64,000 bases of DNA from Lucinisca nassula (lineage: Eukaryota > Mollusca > Bivalvia > Lucinida > Lucinidae): contig OY757011.1 in NCBI GenBank assembly GCA_963580285.1, positions 154,803,245 through 154,867,244 on the forward strand, in the 5' to 3' direction. Positions 33,486 to 44,295 of the stretch are shown here, piece after piece (within the stretch, counting starts at the first letter, position 1; each line of letters starts with the position of its first letter). Made by a program: the position numbers and the translations under genes. The notes beneath the pieces were generated by a model. That model ran no database searches. It saw nothing but the letters and a program-made list of their open reading frames with translations, and was not told where the DNA came from.

Positions 33486-34047
33486 TTAAGAGAAAATGCT
33501 TGATTCTTTGTATGAAATATCAAGCCTGTTTAAGCCCACTCTGGTTAGCAGCCGAGATACTGTATTGATTCGGAGTGTTGCGACAGATAGGCCAAAGCAA
33601 ACAGTGCAGATCCAGATCAGACTGCTCCAGTCTGATCAGGATCTGCACTGTTTGCTATTCTGTCTATACCTTTTGGACTCCTTGCTTGATCTTAAAGCAA
33701 ATTTGTCAAAATTTTAGGAGAATTACAGCAAGTCCTTAATGTGTCCGAATTTGTAGGATTTTTACGGTACATAGCCATGGTCTTTAAAACGAAACAACAG
33801 CAGATGCCCATCTCCGGTATGCTTCCTGACCTTTTATTATCTTGATATGATAGTATCAAGAATTAGTGTTATATCATTGCAGTAGATAAGGGGATGTAAC
33901 AATGATAAATAAGTTTTCCTCGTCTCTCCAGAAACCTATTTTGAAGCATTTTACAAGCACTCACATAGCAGGTTTTTTGTGATGTCAAGCCTTATATTCT
34001 GGGCAGAGGATTTAAATGTGATGTCAAGGCTTATTTTCTCTAGAAGG

Positions 34048-34660
34048 TAAGAAAACAAGAATTCGGCCAAAGGCTATGTCGTGCCTATGGGGGTGCAAAG
34101 TCACTGAACCATGAAATGTAGGTCAAGGTCAAACATGGATGCCTGCATAAAAGCTGTCACATCTAGATGCAAGCTTGTACCAGATATCATGAATGAAGCT
34201 CTTATTGTTCTTGAAAATTGGATTCTTATATAGGGTGGTGGCAATAATTCACAAAGTCAGTGAACCATGGAATGGATGCTTGCATTAGTTGCCATTTGTA
34301 CCAAGTATCATGAATGAAGCTGTTATAGTTCTTGAGACTCCTTACATTAGGGTGAAAGTTAGGGTGGTCCCAATAATTCATGAAGTTAGTTAACCATAAA
34401 ATTAAGGTCAAGGTCAAATATGGATGCTTGCATTACAGTTGCCATCCAAAGATGCAAGTTTATACCAAGTATCATGAATACAGTTCTCCAGAAATGGACT
34501 GTTACATTTAGGTGAAAGTTAGGGTGGCTGTAATAATTTACAAAGTCAATGAAATATAGGTAAAGGCCAGATATGGATGCTTGCATTACAGTTGCCATTC
34601 CTGGATGCAAGTTTGTAACAAGTATCATAAGTGAAGTTCTTATAGAAGACTTTACGACGC
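34048..34660 (+). repeat. Tandem repeat block (ACAAGAATTCGGCC start)
   Basis: Starts AACAAGAATTCGGCCAAAGG and consists of about four copies of a roughly 150-bp unit with AAGTCAGTGAACCATGGAAT, ATGGATGCTTGCATTA and GTACCAAGTATCATGAATGA. The same family starts at 48652 and runs to about 49460. Probably another member of the long-repeat superfamily, without a clear 3' hairpin here. Confidence 0.5.
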
Positions 34661-35034
34661 CATCGGTTGCTAAGGAAAAGCGATCCCATACTGCAGTGTT
34701 CTCGCGCATGCGCAAATTACGTAGGGCAGAAAGCACTAAACTATTGTTAAAGACAGTGTCCCTAGTCATGCTGGTCCGACTTCATTTGTTTATAAAAACT
34801 ACAATCTGTCATAATTTATCCACTGTTTATCATAATTTATCACAAATCATAATCCACATAATTTATCCACATGAACATTCTAGATCAGACGGATTATAGG
34901 AGCCTCAATACCACGACAGAGGGTGCAGTGCACATTTCATAATAAGTCTTATTAAACCAACCATCTCAGAACCTCATCCTGTCATGTTCGATTATTAAAT
35001 TTCTTTCTGAGATTCCCCATGTCATAGCTTAGCC

Positions 35035-35550
35035 ACCAAAGAATGTCGGGCCAGCGTCGGGCCGACAGCGATACGACATAGTAACGTCGTATCGCTGCCG
35101 GTCCGATGTTTGCCCGCTGTTTTGTGCTGGCTGGGAGCAGCCCATCTTGTACTATCCCAGCCTGCATAGAATGTCGGTTCAGCATCGGGCCGACAGAGAT
35201 ACGAGGTAGCAACGTCGTATCGCTGTCGGTTTGACGTTGGCACACAGTTTGGTGCTGGCTGGGACATCTCACCAAACATTTTCTCATATGTGGAGCTGTA
35301 AGATAGAATGTCGGGCTAACGTCAGGCTGACAACGATACGCTGTTAACACGTCGTATCGCTGTCGGCTTGCTGTTTTGTACTTGATGGAAGCATCCCACC
35401 TTGTACTACCCCAGCCTGCATAGAATGTCGGTTCAGCGTCGGGCCGACAGAGATACGAGGTGGCAACGATGTATTGCTGTCGGTTTGATGCTGGCCCACA
35501 GTTTGGTGCTGGCTGGGACATCTCTCCAAACATTTTCTCATATGTGGTGC
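35035..35550. repeat. Tandem palindromic repeat (GTCGGGCCGACA type)
   Basis: Two and a half units of about 254 bp. Each holds inverted segments such as ATACGAC/GTCGTAT and CAGCGATACGACATAGTAAC with GTCGTATCGCTG, plus CAGCCAGCACAAA-type ends. GC-richer than its surroundings. Open frames on the minus strand (to 184 codons) follow the repeat and do not look like protein. Confidence 0.65.
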
Positions 35551-36384
35551 AGTTAGGTAATTCCGTCTGTCAAACCTTATCCTGTATACATAAGTTCATC
35601 TTTTACAAGAAGTAAAGGTGAGGCAAGATACCTGCCTCATTCTTTTTTGGTTTCATGTCCTTTGAAAATGGATTTCCTTATGCGCATCACTTATCCAATA
35701 TTTAAACCAATTATGCACAGATTATGGCAATCTCTTTTGTCTCTCTCTCTCTCTGCTCTTGACTGCTATATTCACAATCGGGCATTAAATGCAGGTGTAG
35801 AATGCACAAGCAATCACTTTTTTTTTCAATCTGTAGCATTAGTACTTCTAATCTTGAGCCTGCACAGGGTATGCCTCTCTATTTTTAGCATACATAGGGT
35901 GTGTGTCTCATAACACCGGCGGGGATGGCGTGGGAGTGGGCGGGGCGGCTCAATTAATGGCGTGATCCGGACGCACAGTTTACAAACCCAGCAAATGACA
36001 TTATCCACATAAACATAACCGAACTCAACAGTTGGCTATTTTGTGCCATAAAAAATATGTATCATTTGACGATACATCCGGCACAAGTAAATACATGTAT
36101 GGAAAATGCTTTTCCACAGTTTCTTTAATTTGTTTTAGCACCGTTGTTGTGTTTATGGCGATAATTGTTTTGGCAAAGTTACTCATTTTTCAAGCAATAT
36201 ATACAAAAATACAGTGTAGTTTCACTTTGCACTTGAGACTTTTTGCCCTACACAAACTGCGCATGCTCGAAAATCGGACTGCCGTTGCCAGGAAGTGAAA
36301 GTGCCTAAAGTCATCTATAGTTTCCTAGAAATGGACTGTAACATTTGGGTGAAAGAAAGGGTGGTCGCAATGGTTGATAGCTTG

Positions 36385-36600
36385 TTTGTTTGATTTGAGG
36401 TTTAACATCCCCATCAACACTATTTAGGTATTTTGGAGACATTGCTTCCAATTTTGTGGGACTTTTACCCTGCACTGAGATGAAATGACATCTCAATCCC
36501 TGCCGCCGAATGAAACCAATAGAATTTATAGGCATGGATGGTCCAACTTGCATCACTTTGCCTGGGCAGGCTTAGACCTTTTATGCGGTTTACCAGTATG
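36385..36600 (-). mobile_element. SINE family D copy
   Basis: GTTTGTTTGATTTGAGGTTT AACATCCCC to GCATGGATGGTCCAACTTGC and TGCCTGGGCAGGCTTAGACC; it ends just 95 bp from GSPT1 exon 5. Confidence 0.75.
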
Positions 36601-36695
36601 GCTGGACGGACGTATGAACAAACGGATGGAAAATCAGACTTATATTGTGCCATGCTTAATGCAGATGCGACAAAATGTATTAATACTTTACCTAC

Positions 36696-36773
36696 CATGT
36701 TTCTCTGTTCTTCTCTTTTGCTTCTCTCTCGTATTTCTCCAATGTTCTCTTGTCTACCATTCCTGTTAAATAC
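36696..36773 (-). CDS. GSPT1: GSPT1 exon 5: eRF3-type helical insert after P-loop
   Basis: The exon encodes YLTGMVDKRTLEKYEREAKE plus ENRETW, the conserved charged helix that follows G1 in eRF3 and leads into switch I. It is almost identical in character to the human protein and distinguishes eRF3 from EF1A. Acceptor CTGTAG, donor TG|GTAGGT; the Trp codon is split over the intron. Phases agree with exons 4 and 6. Confidence 0.95.
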
Positions 36774-37038
36774 CTACAGCAAAACAAAATTACATTAAAA
36801 TTGTCCATACTACAAAGTGTAATGACAAAGACATACTGATAGTCTTGTCAATTTCACTGTTCACATTCCAGCAATAGGGGGTTGACAGCCAACACAGATC
36901 TAGATATCTGGCACTAATAAGAATGAACACAGGAGAAAGATATTTCCTCCATTTTTATTTTTTTACATAGAAATTTTTTTTTGGTCACTTCCTGTTTGCT
37001 TACCTAAAACAAAATGAAATGGCTGCATGTATACATTT

Positions 37039-37222
37039 AATCCTAATCCTGTTGAATATATTAATTTGCCACACCCATTTCAAAATTCCCAATCTGAGCA
37101 ACAAACAGTGAAGATTATGATCAGATGGCTGCTTCGGAAGCCTCTACAGAAGCCATCTGATCTGGATCTACACTTTATGCAAAGGTAGTATTGGTTATTG
37201 TTGTCTTCAGCAGAATACGGGT
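37039..37222 (+). mobile_element. TTAA MITE family 1, decayed
   Basis: TTAATCCTAATCCTGTTGAA to CAGCAGAATACGGGTTAA; arms CAGATGGCTGC and AAGCCATCTG. Confidence 0.65.
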
Positions 37223-37564
37223 TAAAACAAAGTATTTGCTCCTCTTCTCTTCAAGAGTAGAAACCTACTGATACAGGAGAAAAAATAACACTGAAAGAGT
37301 TGTTTCCCCTCGTCCATCCCAAATTTGAAGGATCACTTAAGACACAAAACAGAACTTTGATTACAAAATAAGCTGTTGTCATTGTTATTCAGTAATATTC
37401 ACTGTACAAATTTCTCAAAATATTAACTTTAAAGCCAAATACATGTATATCATCGGAGACATCTACTTATTTAAAGCATGAAGCAGTGTAGCGACTTATG
37501 GAATTTTATTTAAGGTGTACTTCATCAAAGTGGTGTGTTCCATCAAAGTTCCTGCTTATTTGTT

Positions 37565-37777
37565 TTAACCCTTGTCCTGCTGAATATTTATATATGCCAC
37601 ACCCACTACCGATTATCAACCAATCAGATTACTTGATGCAAATTATTGCAACAAATTCACAATCTGAATGGCAAACAATGTAGATCCTGATCAGATGGCT
37701 TCGTCAGAAGCCATCTGATCTGGATCTACATTGTTTCAAAGATAAGGCACATCCGGGATTAGCATGACAAGGGTTAA
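37565..37777 (+). mobile_element. TTAA MITE family 1, best-preserved copy
   Basis: TTAACCCTTGTCCTGCTGAA at the left, TTAGCATGACAAGGGTTAA at the right, central palindrome AGATCCTGATCAGATGGC TTC / GCCATCTGATCTGGATCT. 213 bp, flanked directly by a SINE family D copy (37785-37960). Confidence 0.85.
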
Positions 37778-38104
37778 GGTTTTACGTCCGTGTCAACACA
37801 TTTTAGGTCACTGGAGATGTTGCTTCCGATTTTGTGGGACTTGCACCCGACATTGAGATGAAATGACAGCTCAAGCTGTCAAAGAAAGGACTTAGATTTA
37901 AGGAGCAGTCCAACTCACGTCACTTTTTGTGTGCAGGATTAGACCTTCTAAGCGGTTTACCAGTACTAAAGTTTGGTCGGTTTCAGCAAAGTCGATTTCT
38001 CCAAGTACCTATGGACAGGAGCGCACTTCATCAAAGGTATTCTTCAGCCAGCCTGGCCAAGAAGAAATGACATCTTATCTTGATAAAGCAGAATGGTTAC
38101 ATCT

Positions 38105-38600
38105 GGGACCAACTGTTCAAAACAGATGACACTGACAGTTGATCTGCTATTAAAACTTTGATCAATCACTATTGCATATACATTATTTTTGCTGAAAATA
38201 ATTTGAGCAGCTTTTGCAAATTCCATTCGCAAAAGCTGCTCACATGTTTTTTCAGCCAAATATATCCATTTATTATAAAATACATACGTATTCAATTTGG
38301 CTCATCAACTCATGAAATATAAAAAATTGTCAATAGATCCTCCTGCATAGATTAACACCAAAGACACCAATCAAAACAAATGTCTTCTGCTTTGTTGTTT
38401 GCTGGTTAGACTTAAAAAGTAATTGTTGCAAACAGTGTGGATCCAGATCAGACTGTTCCTGTAAGAGCTGTCTGATCAGGGCCCACACGGTTTTACTGTA
38501 TACAAAAATATGTTCGAAAATTGATAATAAGAGCAACAGAGGACAGAAAATGAGGATATTTTTAGATGCAGTTTTTCTTGGCATCTAGTCCTTTTGGATC
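38105..38600. repeat. Relic of the GGGGCCAGTTGTTC palindrome plus solo hairpin
   Basis: 38105-38260 carries GGGACCAACTGTTCAAAAC and the TTTGAGCAGCTTTTGC / GCAAAAGCTGCTCACA stem; 38425-38492 is a GATCAGACTG-type hairpin. Confidence 0.6.
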
Positions 38601-38603
38601 AAT

Positions 38604-38703
38604 GATTCCATTGTGGGATTTAGAATATGATTCCATTGTGGGATTTAGAATATGATTCCATTGTGGGATTTAGAATATGATTCCATTGTGGGATTTAGAA
38701 TAT
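38604..38703 (+). repeat. Four perfect 25-bp tandem repeats
   Basis: The unit GATTCCATTGTGGGATTTAG + AATAT occurs four times without any difference, so the array arose very recently or is kept identical. Confidence 0.9.
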
Positions 38704-39024
38704 ATCTTAGGGCCACTGACGAGGCCTTATTGGCCAAAACTACCAGGCCTTGCTCTGACAGGAAAACATATACACTCCAGACTTCAGTTTTGCGGTGTAC
38801 TCCTTGCTTCCAAAGGACAACCCTTTGTACAGAACATATTTATTTCAAACCTGTTAATGCTAAAAGTCTAAAATGTTGGAATTGCTTCTATTAATGTAAA
38901 TAATCTGCATCACGAAAACAAACCTATATAATTTTGACCCCCTTGAACCCCACTTTTATATAGTAAAACTGGGGTTTACAGGGGTAAACCTTATTTTCCT
39001 CATTTATGCTCCTAAATATAGATT

Positions 39025-39112
39025 GTGGGTACCCGTTAGAACCGCCTCAATGAGGCGGTTCTAACGAGCACCCACAATCCATATTTTGAGCAGAAATAAG
39101 AAAAATATCACA
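39025..39112. repeat. Hairpin MITE (TGTGGGTACCC type)
   Basis: GATTGTGGGTACCCGTTAGA with ACCGCCTCAATGAGGCGGT at the centre pairs with CTAACGAGCACCCACAATC. About 120 bp from GSPT1 exon 4. Confidence 0.75.
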
Positions 39113-39230
39113 ATTTTTCATCTTAAAAATTTCATTTTTTCGGCGATAAAGGTGACAATGTATTTGTATAGGCGTGTTTTCGTAATGACATTTCTGGCTG
39201 GAACCGCAACAAGAATTTGAAGGTACTTAC

Positions 39231-39264
39231 AATATCTGTCCTCCAATGGTTGATTTCCCAGCAT
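39231..39264 (-). CDS. GSPT1: GSPT1 exon 4: P-loop (G1) microexon
   Basis: A 34-nt exon encodes DAGKSTIGGQI plus two bases of a Leu codon. It supplies the Lys and Ser/Thr of the G1 motif that bind the GTP phosphates and Mg2+. It has a TTTTCAG acceptor and GTAAGT donor and fits the phases of exons 3 and 5 exactly. It is too short for ordinary ORF detection, and lies beside a SINE copy that starts about 85 bases to the right. Confidence 0.95.
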
Positions 39265-39349
39265 CTGAAAAAAGGATATTTTACATGTTTTAAAATGTCG
39301 GAGTCCAAGTTTTCCAAATTAGAGACAGACAATCTGCTGGCGGCGGCCC

Positions 39350-39645
39350 CCGCCCATCGGGGCTTGAAGAAATATATGGGCTGCATGATGCTTCCATGCA
39401 GAGCTGAAACCGACCTGCACACGAGTACTGGCAAACCGCTTAGAGGATCTAAACCTGCCCAGGAAAAGTGTTGCGAGTCGGCCTGTCCATACTTATAAAC
39501 CCTACTGGTTTCATCGGGCGGCAGGGCTTGAGATGTCATTTCAAATTAGTGTCTGGTAAAAGTCCCACAAAATTGGAAGCAATGTCTCCAAAATGACCTT
39601 TACAGTGTTGACGGGGACATTAAACCTCAAATCAAACAAACAAAT
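39350..39645 (+). mobile_element. SINE family D, long copy
   Basis: CCCGCCCATCGGGGCTTGAA, GCATGATGCTTCCATGCAG, GAGGATCTAAACCTGCCCAG, GGCAGGGCTTGAGATGTCAT, GACGGGGACATTAAACCTC, tail AAATCAAACAAACAAA. It is the longest copy and shows the full order of the family. Confidence 0.8.
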
Positions 39646-39756
39646 CTGCTGGAAGTTACAACCATGAAGAATGAAAGCCATCTAAACCTCTGTCATGTCA
39701 TTAAAGACTCATGTTTGCCACTCATCGGATAGTAAATTGTACTTGTTCAAATTTTA

Positions 39757-39918
39757 GAGAAGCCTCTGTGGTGAAGTGATTATGCAACTGGACTTGTAAA
39801 CCAGGGGTCTGAGGATCGATCCCGGGCTTTTCGACTTTCGGATGAGTCTTTAAACAAGGGTCCCGTTTCTGTATGAGCTTAGCTGTTGGTGAGACGTAAA
39901 ACTCAAACACTCACTCAA
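39757..39918 (+). mobile_element. SINE family A copy
   Basis: GAAGCCTCTGTGGTGAAGTG, B-box-like GGATCGATCCCGGG, body ending ACGTAAAACTCAAACACTCA. Confidence 0.75.
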
Positions 39919-40088
39919 ATTTTAGAACAAGTATGATAAGGAGCTGGTGTTCAATACTTAGGGCAAATACGGTACTTGGCAGTAAACTGTCATTTCAGTG
40001 GAGCCCTCCTCTCTATAGATTAACCCTTCAAGCAGGTTTAGCGGACAGCATTTCCTACTGTTTTTTTTTTATTATTATTTTCTGTGAA

Positions 40089-40152
40089 AAGGCTTGACAT
40101 TACATGTGAATCACATTGGAAAGAAAATACACATGTAATGTCAAGCCTTATT
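40089..40152. repeat. Short palindrome
   Basis: AAGGCTTGACATTACATGTG at the left, CACATGTAATGTCAAGCCTT at the right, 20-nt perfect arms; one arm recurs at 14101. Confidence 0.8.
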
Positions 40153-40224
40153 TTCAATGAAATATATAGAAAATTACAACATTCTAAGTTAGCAATGTTT
40201 GGAGCACTATACCAGGTTTTGTTT

Positions 40225-40515
40225 GATTTTTGCTGTTTATCAGTCCAGTCAACACTTTTTAGGTCATTACAAACCAGTCAGTTTATCTAACCACACTTTT
40301 CCTGGGCAGACTTCTATATGAGCGGTTAACCAGTATGTGTACATTCTTTCGCCAGAAACTGGCAACTGCCTTCCTTGAATCAGCGGAAGTAGAAAAGATT
40401 TCAAGATCCATCTCCATGAAAGAATGTTGCTGACTTCGGAAGGTACCAAACCCAAGTCCTGATCACCAGTCAAACGTGCATCCGACAGAGATACCAACTA
40501 CCAAGGCTGGCATTT
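40225..40515 (-). mobile_element. SINE family C copy
   Basis: TCAGTTTATCTAACCACAC, TTTTCCTGGGCAGACTTC, ACATTCTTTCGCCAGAAAC, CTCCATGAAAGAATGTTGCT and a decayed head around CATCCGACAGAGATACC. Confidence 0.7.
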
Positions 40516-40832
40516 TGCTGTCAATTGTTTGATCAGGTAGCAAACTGAATTTTCAGGTCGCAAAATTAATTTGCTACTTGCAACTGTTAATTTCAAACCC
40601 TGCTAAACCCTTAAGCTGCTGAGACAACTGCATCCTAAAATGTTGTATGCTCCTTTCATCTGCTCTTTTTGCAAAGTTTTGAACATATTTCGTATATGCC
40701 AGCCTCAGTAGCTCAGTCGGATGCGCTTCTGACTGATAATAAAGCGTTGCTACAATGCATGATACCCCACCACTGCAGGCCAATAACAGGTGTTTCTAGA
40801 GCAGACAACCTTGGAAATATCATTATATGAGC

Positions 40833-41050
40833 CCCGCCAAGCGAATTTGGGTCTTCGAGCATTCCGTCATGACAAATTTTAACTGCGCATGCCCAGCCAT
40901 TCAGAGGGGCCAGGGATATTCCTTTTGATTCACTGCTTGTATGAGCGAGCAGCGAAGGTTCTGGCGAGACTGCGCGGATGCGCAGGCTCGCCTGAACCTT
41001 CGCTGCTCGCATAGGCGATAAGTACCAAAATCGCTTGACGCGGCCCATAT
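40833..41050. repeat. Dispersed repeat, copy 2 (foldback core)
   Basis: Same sequence and orientation as 26876-27065 (GAGCCCCGCCAAGCGAATTT ... GCGAAGGTTCTGGCGAGACT ... CTGAACCTTCGCTGCTCGC), with an extra insertion-free tail. The two copies are direct repeats bracketing GSPT1 exons 4, 5 and 6. Confidence 0.8.
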
Positions 41051-41233
41051 GACAGCTGGTATCCAAAAACCTTGATAAATCTGTGACAATAATTTTCTAT
41101 ATCTCTGGTACAGAAACTACAGGCAAAAACAAACCATTTCTTAGAAACATAAAAGCCAGATAACTCAAGAACTTAATGATGTCCTTGGCCACAATAAGCA
41201 ACCTTGCATACCTGTACAGCTGTAAAGCTTTGA

Positions 41234-41357
41234 AGCCTCTGTGGTGTAGTGGTTATGCTACTAGCCTTGTAAACCAGGGGTCGCAGGATCGATCCTGGGC
41301 TTCTGTAAACCAAGCTGTTGTTGACTGTGAGATGTAAAACTCAAACACGCACTCATT
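41234..41357 (+). mobile_element. SINE family A copy
   Basis: AAGCCTCTGTGGTGTAGTGG TTATGC, TTGTAAACCAGGGGTCGC, GGATCGATCC, ending ATGTAAAACTCAAACACGC; best A and B boxes of the family. Confidence 0.8.
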
Positions 41358-41842
41358 CGCTCTGTAAAGCTTCATTATGCTGTTCCATATACTATAGAAA
41401 TACAGGCCAAAAAACTATTTTCAGACACATGATAAATGATAAAGGCAGATAACTAAAAAGTAGAATAGCCAGAGATGCAGTTCCTGCCTACTTTATAGTT
41501 ACTTTAGAGCTCAATATATCTATGAAGATTCATCTGCTTGTTCCGTATTGAAAGGAGCTATATATACAAGAGCAGTTAATTCAAGACTTAAAAGGGTCAG
41601 AGTATGGTTCCTTGGAATAGACATCCTTTCGTGTTCTCTCTGTCTTCAAAATTTCATCAAGGTACCTCACAAAGTTATCTTCCTTGTAAATATGTCAGAA
41701 AATGTGACAGATATATCCTGCATACCAACAGTTAAGGTATTTTGTGATAATTGACGACAGTTTTCAATAAAAACCTATTTTGTGGGTATTCATTAGAACT
41801 GCCAGTGAAGTGGTTCTAAAGAATACCCACCACGGTGAAATA

Positions 41843-42715
41843 AAGACAAGAATTCTGCAGAGTCTGAAGGTGGCGTTGCACCTGTTGGGGGCAAATGTCA
41901 CAGGAATCACAATCATAACATATATGTAGTTATTAACTAAGTTAATTTCTTCTTTATAGCAGTTGACGTAAAATGTGTCAAAGTCACTGGCCCAAAAGAT
42001 ATAGGTCATGGTCACCAGGTCAAGGTACCTCCCACATCATTACATCACGGAGAAGATCTATTGAAGGTTTGGTGGTTGTATACAGACCGTACAGAGTCAG
42101 TAAATGTAGGAGACACACTATGCAATGTTTGGTGGTTGTAGGCCTTTTATTTGAGGAGATCTGGAACATTGACATAAATTGTCAAAGTCACTGGAGCATA
42201 CAATATAGGTCAAGGTCACTGGGTCAAGGTACCTGCAGAGCCAGTACATCTAGAAGCACTATGCGAGATTTGATGGCTGATGGCCTTTTATTTGAGGAGA
42301 TCTGGAACATCAACGAAAATTGTGTCAAAGTCACTGGAGCGTAAAATATAGGCCAAGGTCACCAGGTCAAGGCGCCTTCCTAGTCAGGAGCTCAGAAGGT
42401 GTTTCATGCAAAGTTTGATGGCTGTTTAGTCTTGCAGTTGATTACATTACTAACTTTGATGTAAATGTCAAACTTCGACAGAATGGTCACAAAGTCACTG
42501 GAATGCAAAATATATGTCAAGGTCACCAGATCAAGGTGCCTAACAAGTCAGAAGATCAGGGAGATGTTTCATGCAGGGTTTGATGGTTGATCAGCTTTGT
42601 AGTCGATTTTCATACAAACTTTGACATAGAATTTCGACATAAATGTTAACAGACGGAACAGTCGAACGGAAAGCGGACGCCGTCCTATGTCGCACCCTGC
42701 TACAAGCAGGTGTGA
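41843..42715 (+). mobile_element. Long non-coding repeat 9 (probable member of the superfamily)
   Basis: Starts GACAAGAATTCTGCAGAGTC with TTGCACCTG near 41876, ends in GCACCCTGCTACAAGCAGGT GTG. Four or five copies of a 150-bp unit (AGTCACTGGAGCATA, ATATAGGTCAAGGTCAC) lie between, and GGACGCCGTCC precedes the 3' hairpin. End complementarity is weaker (CACCTG/CAGGTG). Confidence 0.5.
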
Positions 42716-42792
42716 AAGAAACCATCCTTCAATTATCAAAAAATATCAAGCTTATCTGTCAAGAGTTCAAGTACCTGACTTACAACACTTAC

Positions 42793-42960
42793 CAACATGA
42801 CCAATAAATATAATATTCATATGAGCTTTCTTTTGTACTTGTTTCTTCTCCTTTGGTTTTGACACTTTCTTCTTCACAGATGCTTTCATTTCTGACCCTT
42901 CACCACTATCTTCTTCCTCCTCTTCTCCCTCCTCCTCGTCCTCTTCCAACCAATCATCAG
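42793..42960 (-). CDS. GSPT1: GSPT1 exon 3: acidic and basic linker, start of G domain
   Basis: This exon encodes ADDWLEEDEEEG followed by a Glu run, then a lysine-rich stretch, then the first beta strand of the G domain ending NIIFIGHV. The acidic/lysine-rich block followed by the FIGHV strand is typical of animal eRF3. The G1 P-loop is split over the next intron: GHV here, DAGKST in exon 4. Acceptor TGACAG and donor GTTG|GTAAGT are both good. Phase 1 at both ends. Confidence 0.95.
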
Positions 42961-42974
42961 CTGTCAATGAAAAT

Positions 42975-43395
42975 TTTAACCCTTGCCATGCTGAGCCCGG
43001 ATATGTCTTATCTTTGAAACAATGTAGATCCAGATCAGATGCCTTCTGAAGAAGCCATCTGATCGGGATCTACATTGTTTGTCATTCAGATTTTGAATTT
43101 GTTGCAATAATTTGAATCAAGTAATCTGATTGGCTGATTATCAGTAGTGGGCGTGGCAGATTAAAATATTTAGCAAGACAAGGATTAACTATTGTCCTGC
43201 TCAACAAGATATACATACCTTTCCAAACAGTGTGGATTAAAATCAGATGGCTCCTGAATACGCCATCTGATAAGGATCTACAGTGTTTGTCATTCAGTTT
43301 GTGAATTTGAAAGACTATATTACATCTAGTAATTTGATTGGTTGATACTCAGAAATGGGTGTGACAAAATTGATTTATTCAGCAAGACAAAGGGA
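42975..43395 (-). mobile_element. Two adjacent TTAA MITEs of family 1
   Basis: 42975-43189: TTAACCCTTGCCATGCTGAG ... AGCAAGACAAGGATTAA. 43195-43395: a more decayed copy with AAATCAGATGGCTCCTGAAT / GCCATCTGATAAGGATC. The first starts only 14 bp upstream of GSPT1 exon 3. Confidence 0.75.
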
Positions 43396-43936
43396 ATCTA
43401 TTTTCAGTGTGAGCTTAACCGGCTTCTAGCATGCTCTATTGAAAACATTTTTTTTTTAGGTTCAGGGCAATGCCCCGCCTTTGATTGTTGTAGTTCTTGG
43501 GGAAACAGGTTGATGCTTTGGGTTGACACAAATGCTGATGGATTGACAAATGGATAGAGGAATGAATGGAAAACTTGTTACCTATATCGAGCCATTCTTA
43601 AAACAAGCGCAACAACAAAAACAAGAAAATGTTTTTATAAAACACTGCCTGAACCAAATGCTGATTTTTAAAGGTCAACAATGTTGTTACTGAATGCCAA
43701 ACTTTATCACTTCTATAACATTCTGTTTTGAGCAGAAGTATGAAAAAAAATCAGAATTTTTACCTGAAATGTTTTGACTTGCTTTGGTGGTAAAATTTCC
43801 AATACATTTGTATAGGCATTGTTTTCGTAATGAGCTGGATCTATACAATCTATACAATATTACCAGTTTTTTAGCTATTAAACACAGACCCTTGTGTGGA
43901 TCCAAAAATTAGTTAAGAAGAAGTTGTGTGCTGGTA

Positions 43937-44240
43937 TTTGTTTGTTAAATTTGAGGTTTAACGTCCCCATCAACACTGTAGAGGTCATTTTGGAGACGTT
44001 GCCTCCAATTTTGTGGGACTTTTACCCAACATTGAGATGAAATGACAACTCAAGCCCTGCCACCCAACCAATATGTTTTTTAAGCATGGATGGGCCGACG
44101 CGCACCGCTTTGCCTGGGCAGGCTTAGATCCTCTAAGTGGTTTGCCAAGACTCGCGTGCGGGTCGGTTTCAGCTCTGCATGGAAGCATCATGCAGCCCAT
44201 ATACTTCTTCAAGCCCCAATGGGTGGGGGCTGGGTGTGCT
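43937..44240 (-). mobile_element. SINE family D, long copy
   Basis: TTTGTTTGTTAAATTTGAGG to CTTCAAGCCCCAATGGGTGG. It ends 35 bp downstream of the microexon donor. Confidence 0.8.
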
Positions 44241-44274
44241 GGTATACCATATTAATTTTGACCTTCTTACTTAC

Positions 44275-44295
44275 CAACTTCTGATTTCCCTCCAC
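44275..44295 (-). CDS. GSPT1: GSPT1 candidate 21-nt microexon
   Basis: Between exons 2 and 3 there is a 21-nt segment with a pyrimidine tract (about 44300-44340 read on the minus strand), a TTTCAG acceptor and a perfect GTAAGT donor. It would insert seven residues (GGGKSEV) without changing phase: one base carried in, one carried out, exactly as exons 2 and 3 need. It can therefore be included or skipped in frame. It lies in the disordered linker just before the acidic run. No protein similarity supports it; the evidence is splice signals plus phase. Confidence 0.65.

Noticed and set aside
34982..35541. Minus-strand open frame of 184 codons (MFGEMSQPAPNC...)
   Set aside because: It lies entirely in the tandem palindromic repeat and the same words recur in other frames, so it is repeat translation and not a gene.
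41234..41305. Possible tRNA gene at TGGTGTAGTGGTTATGC
   Set aside because: Same tRNA-like sequence is followed by the same body in three copies; SINE family A.
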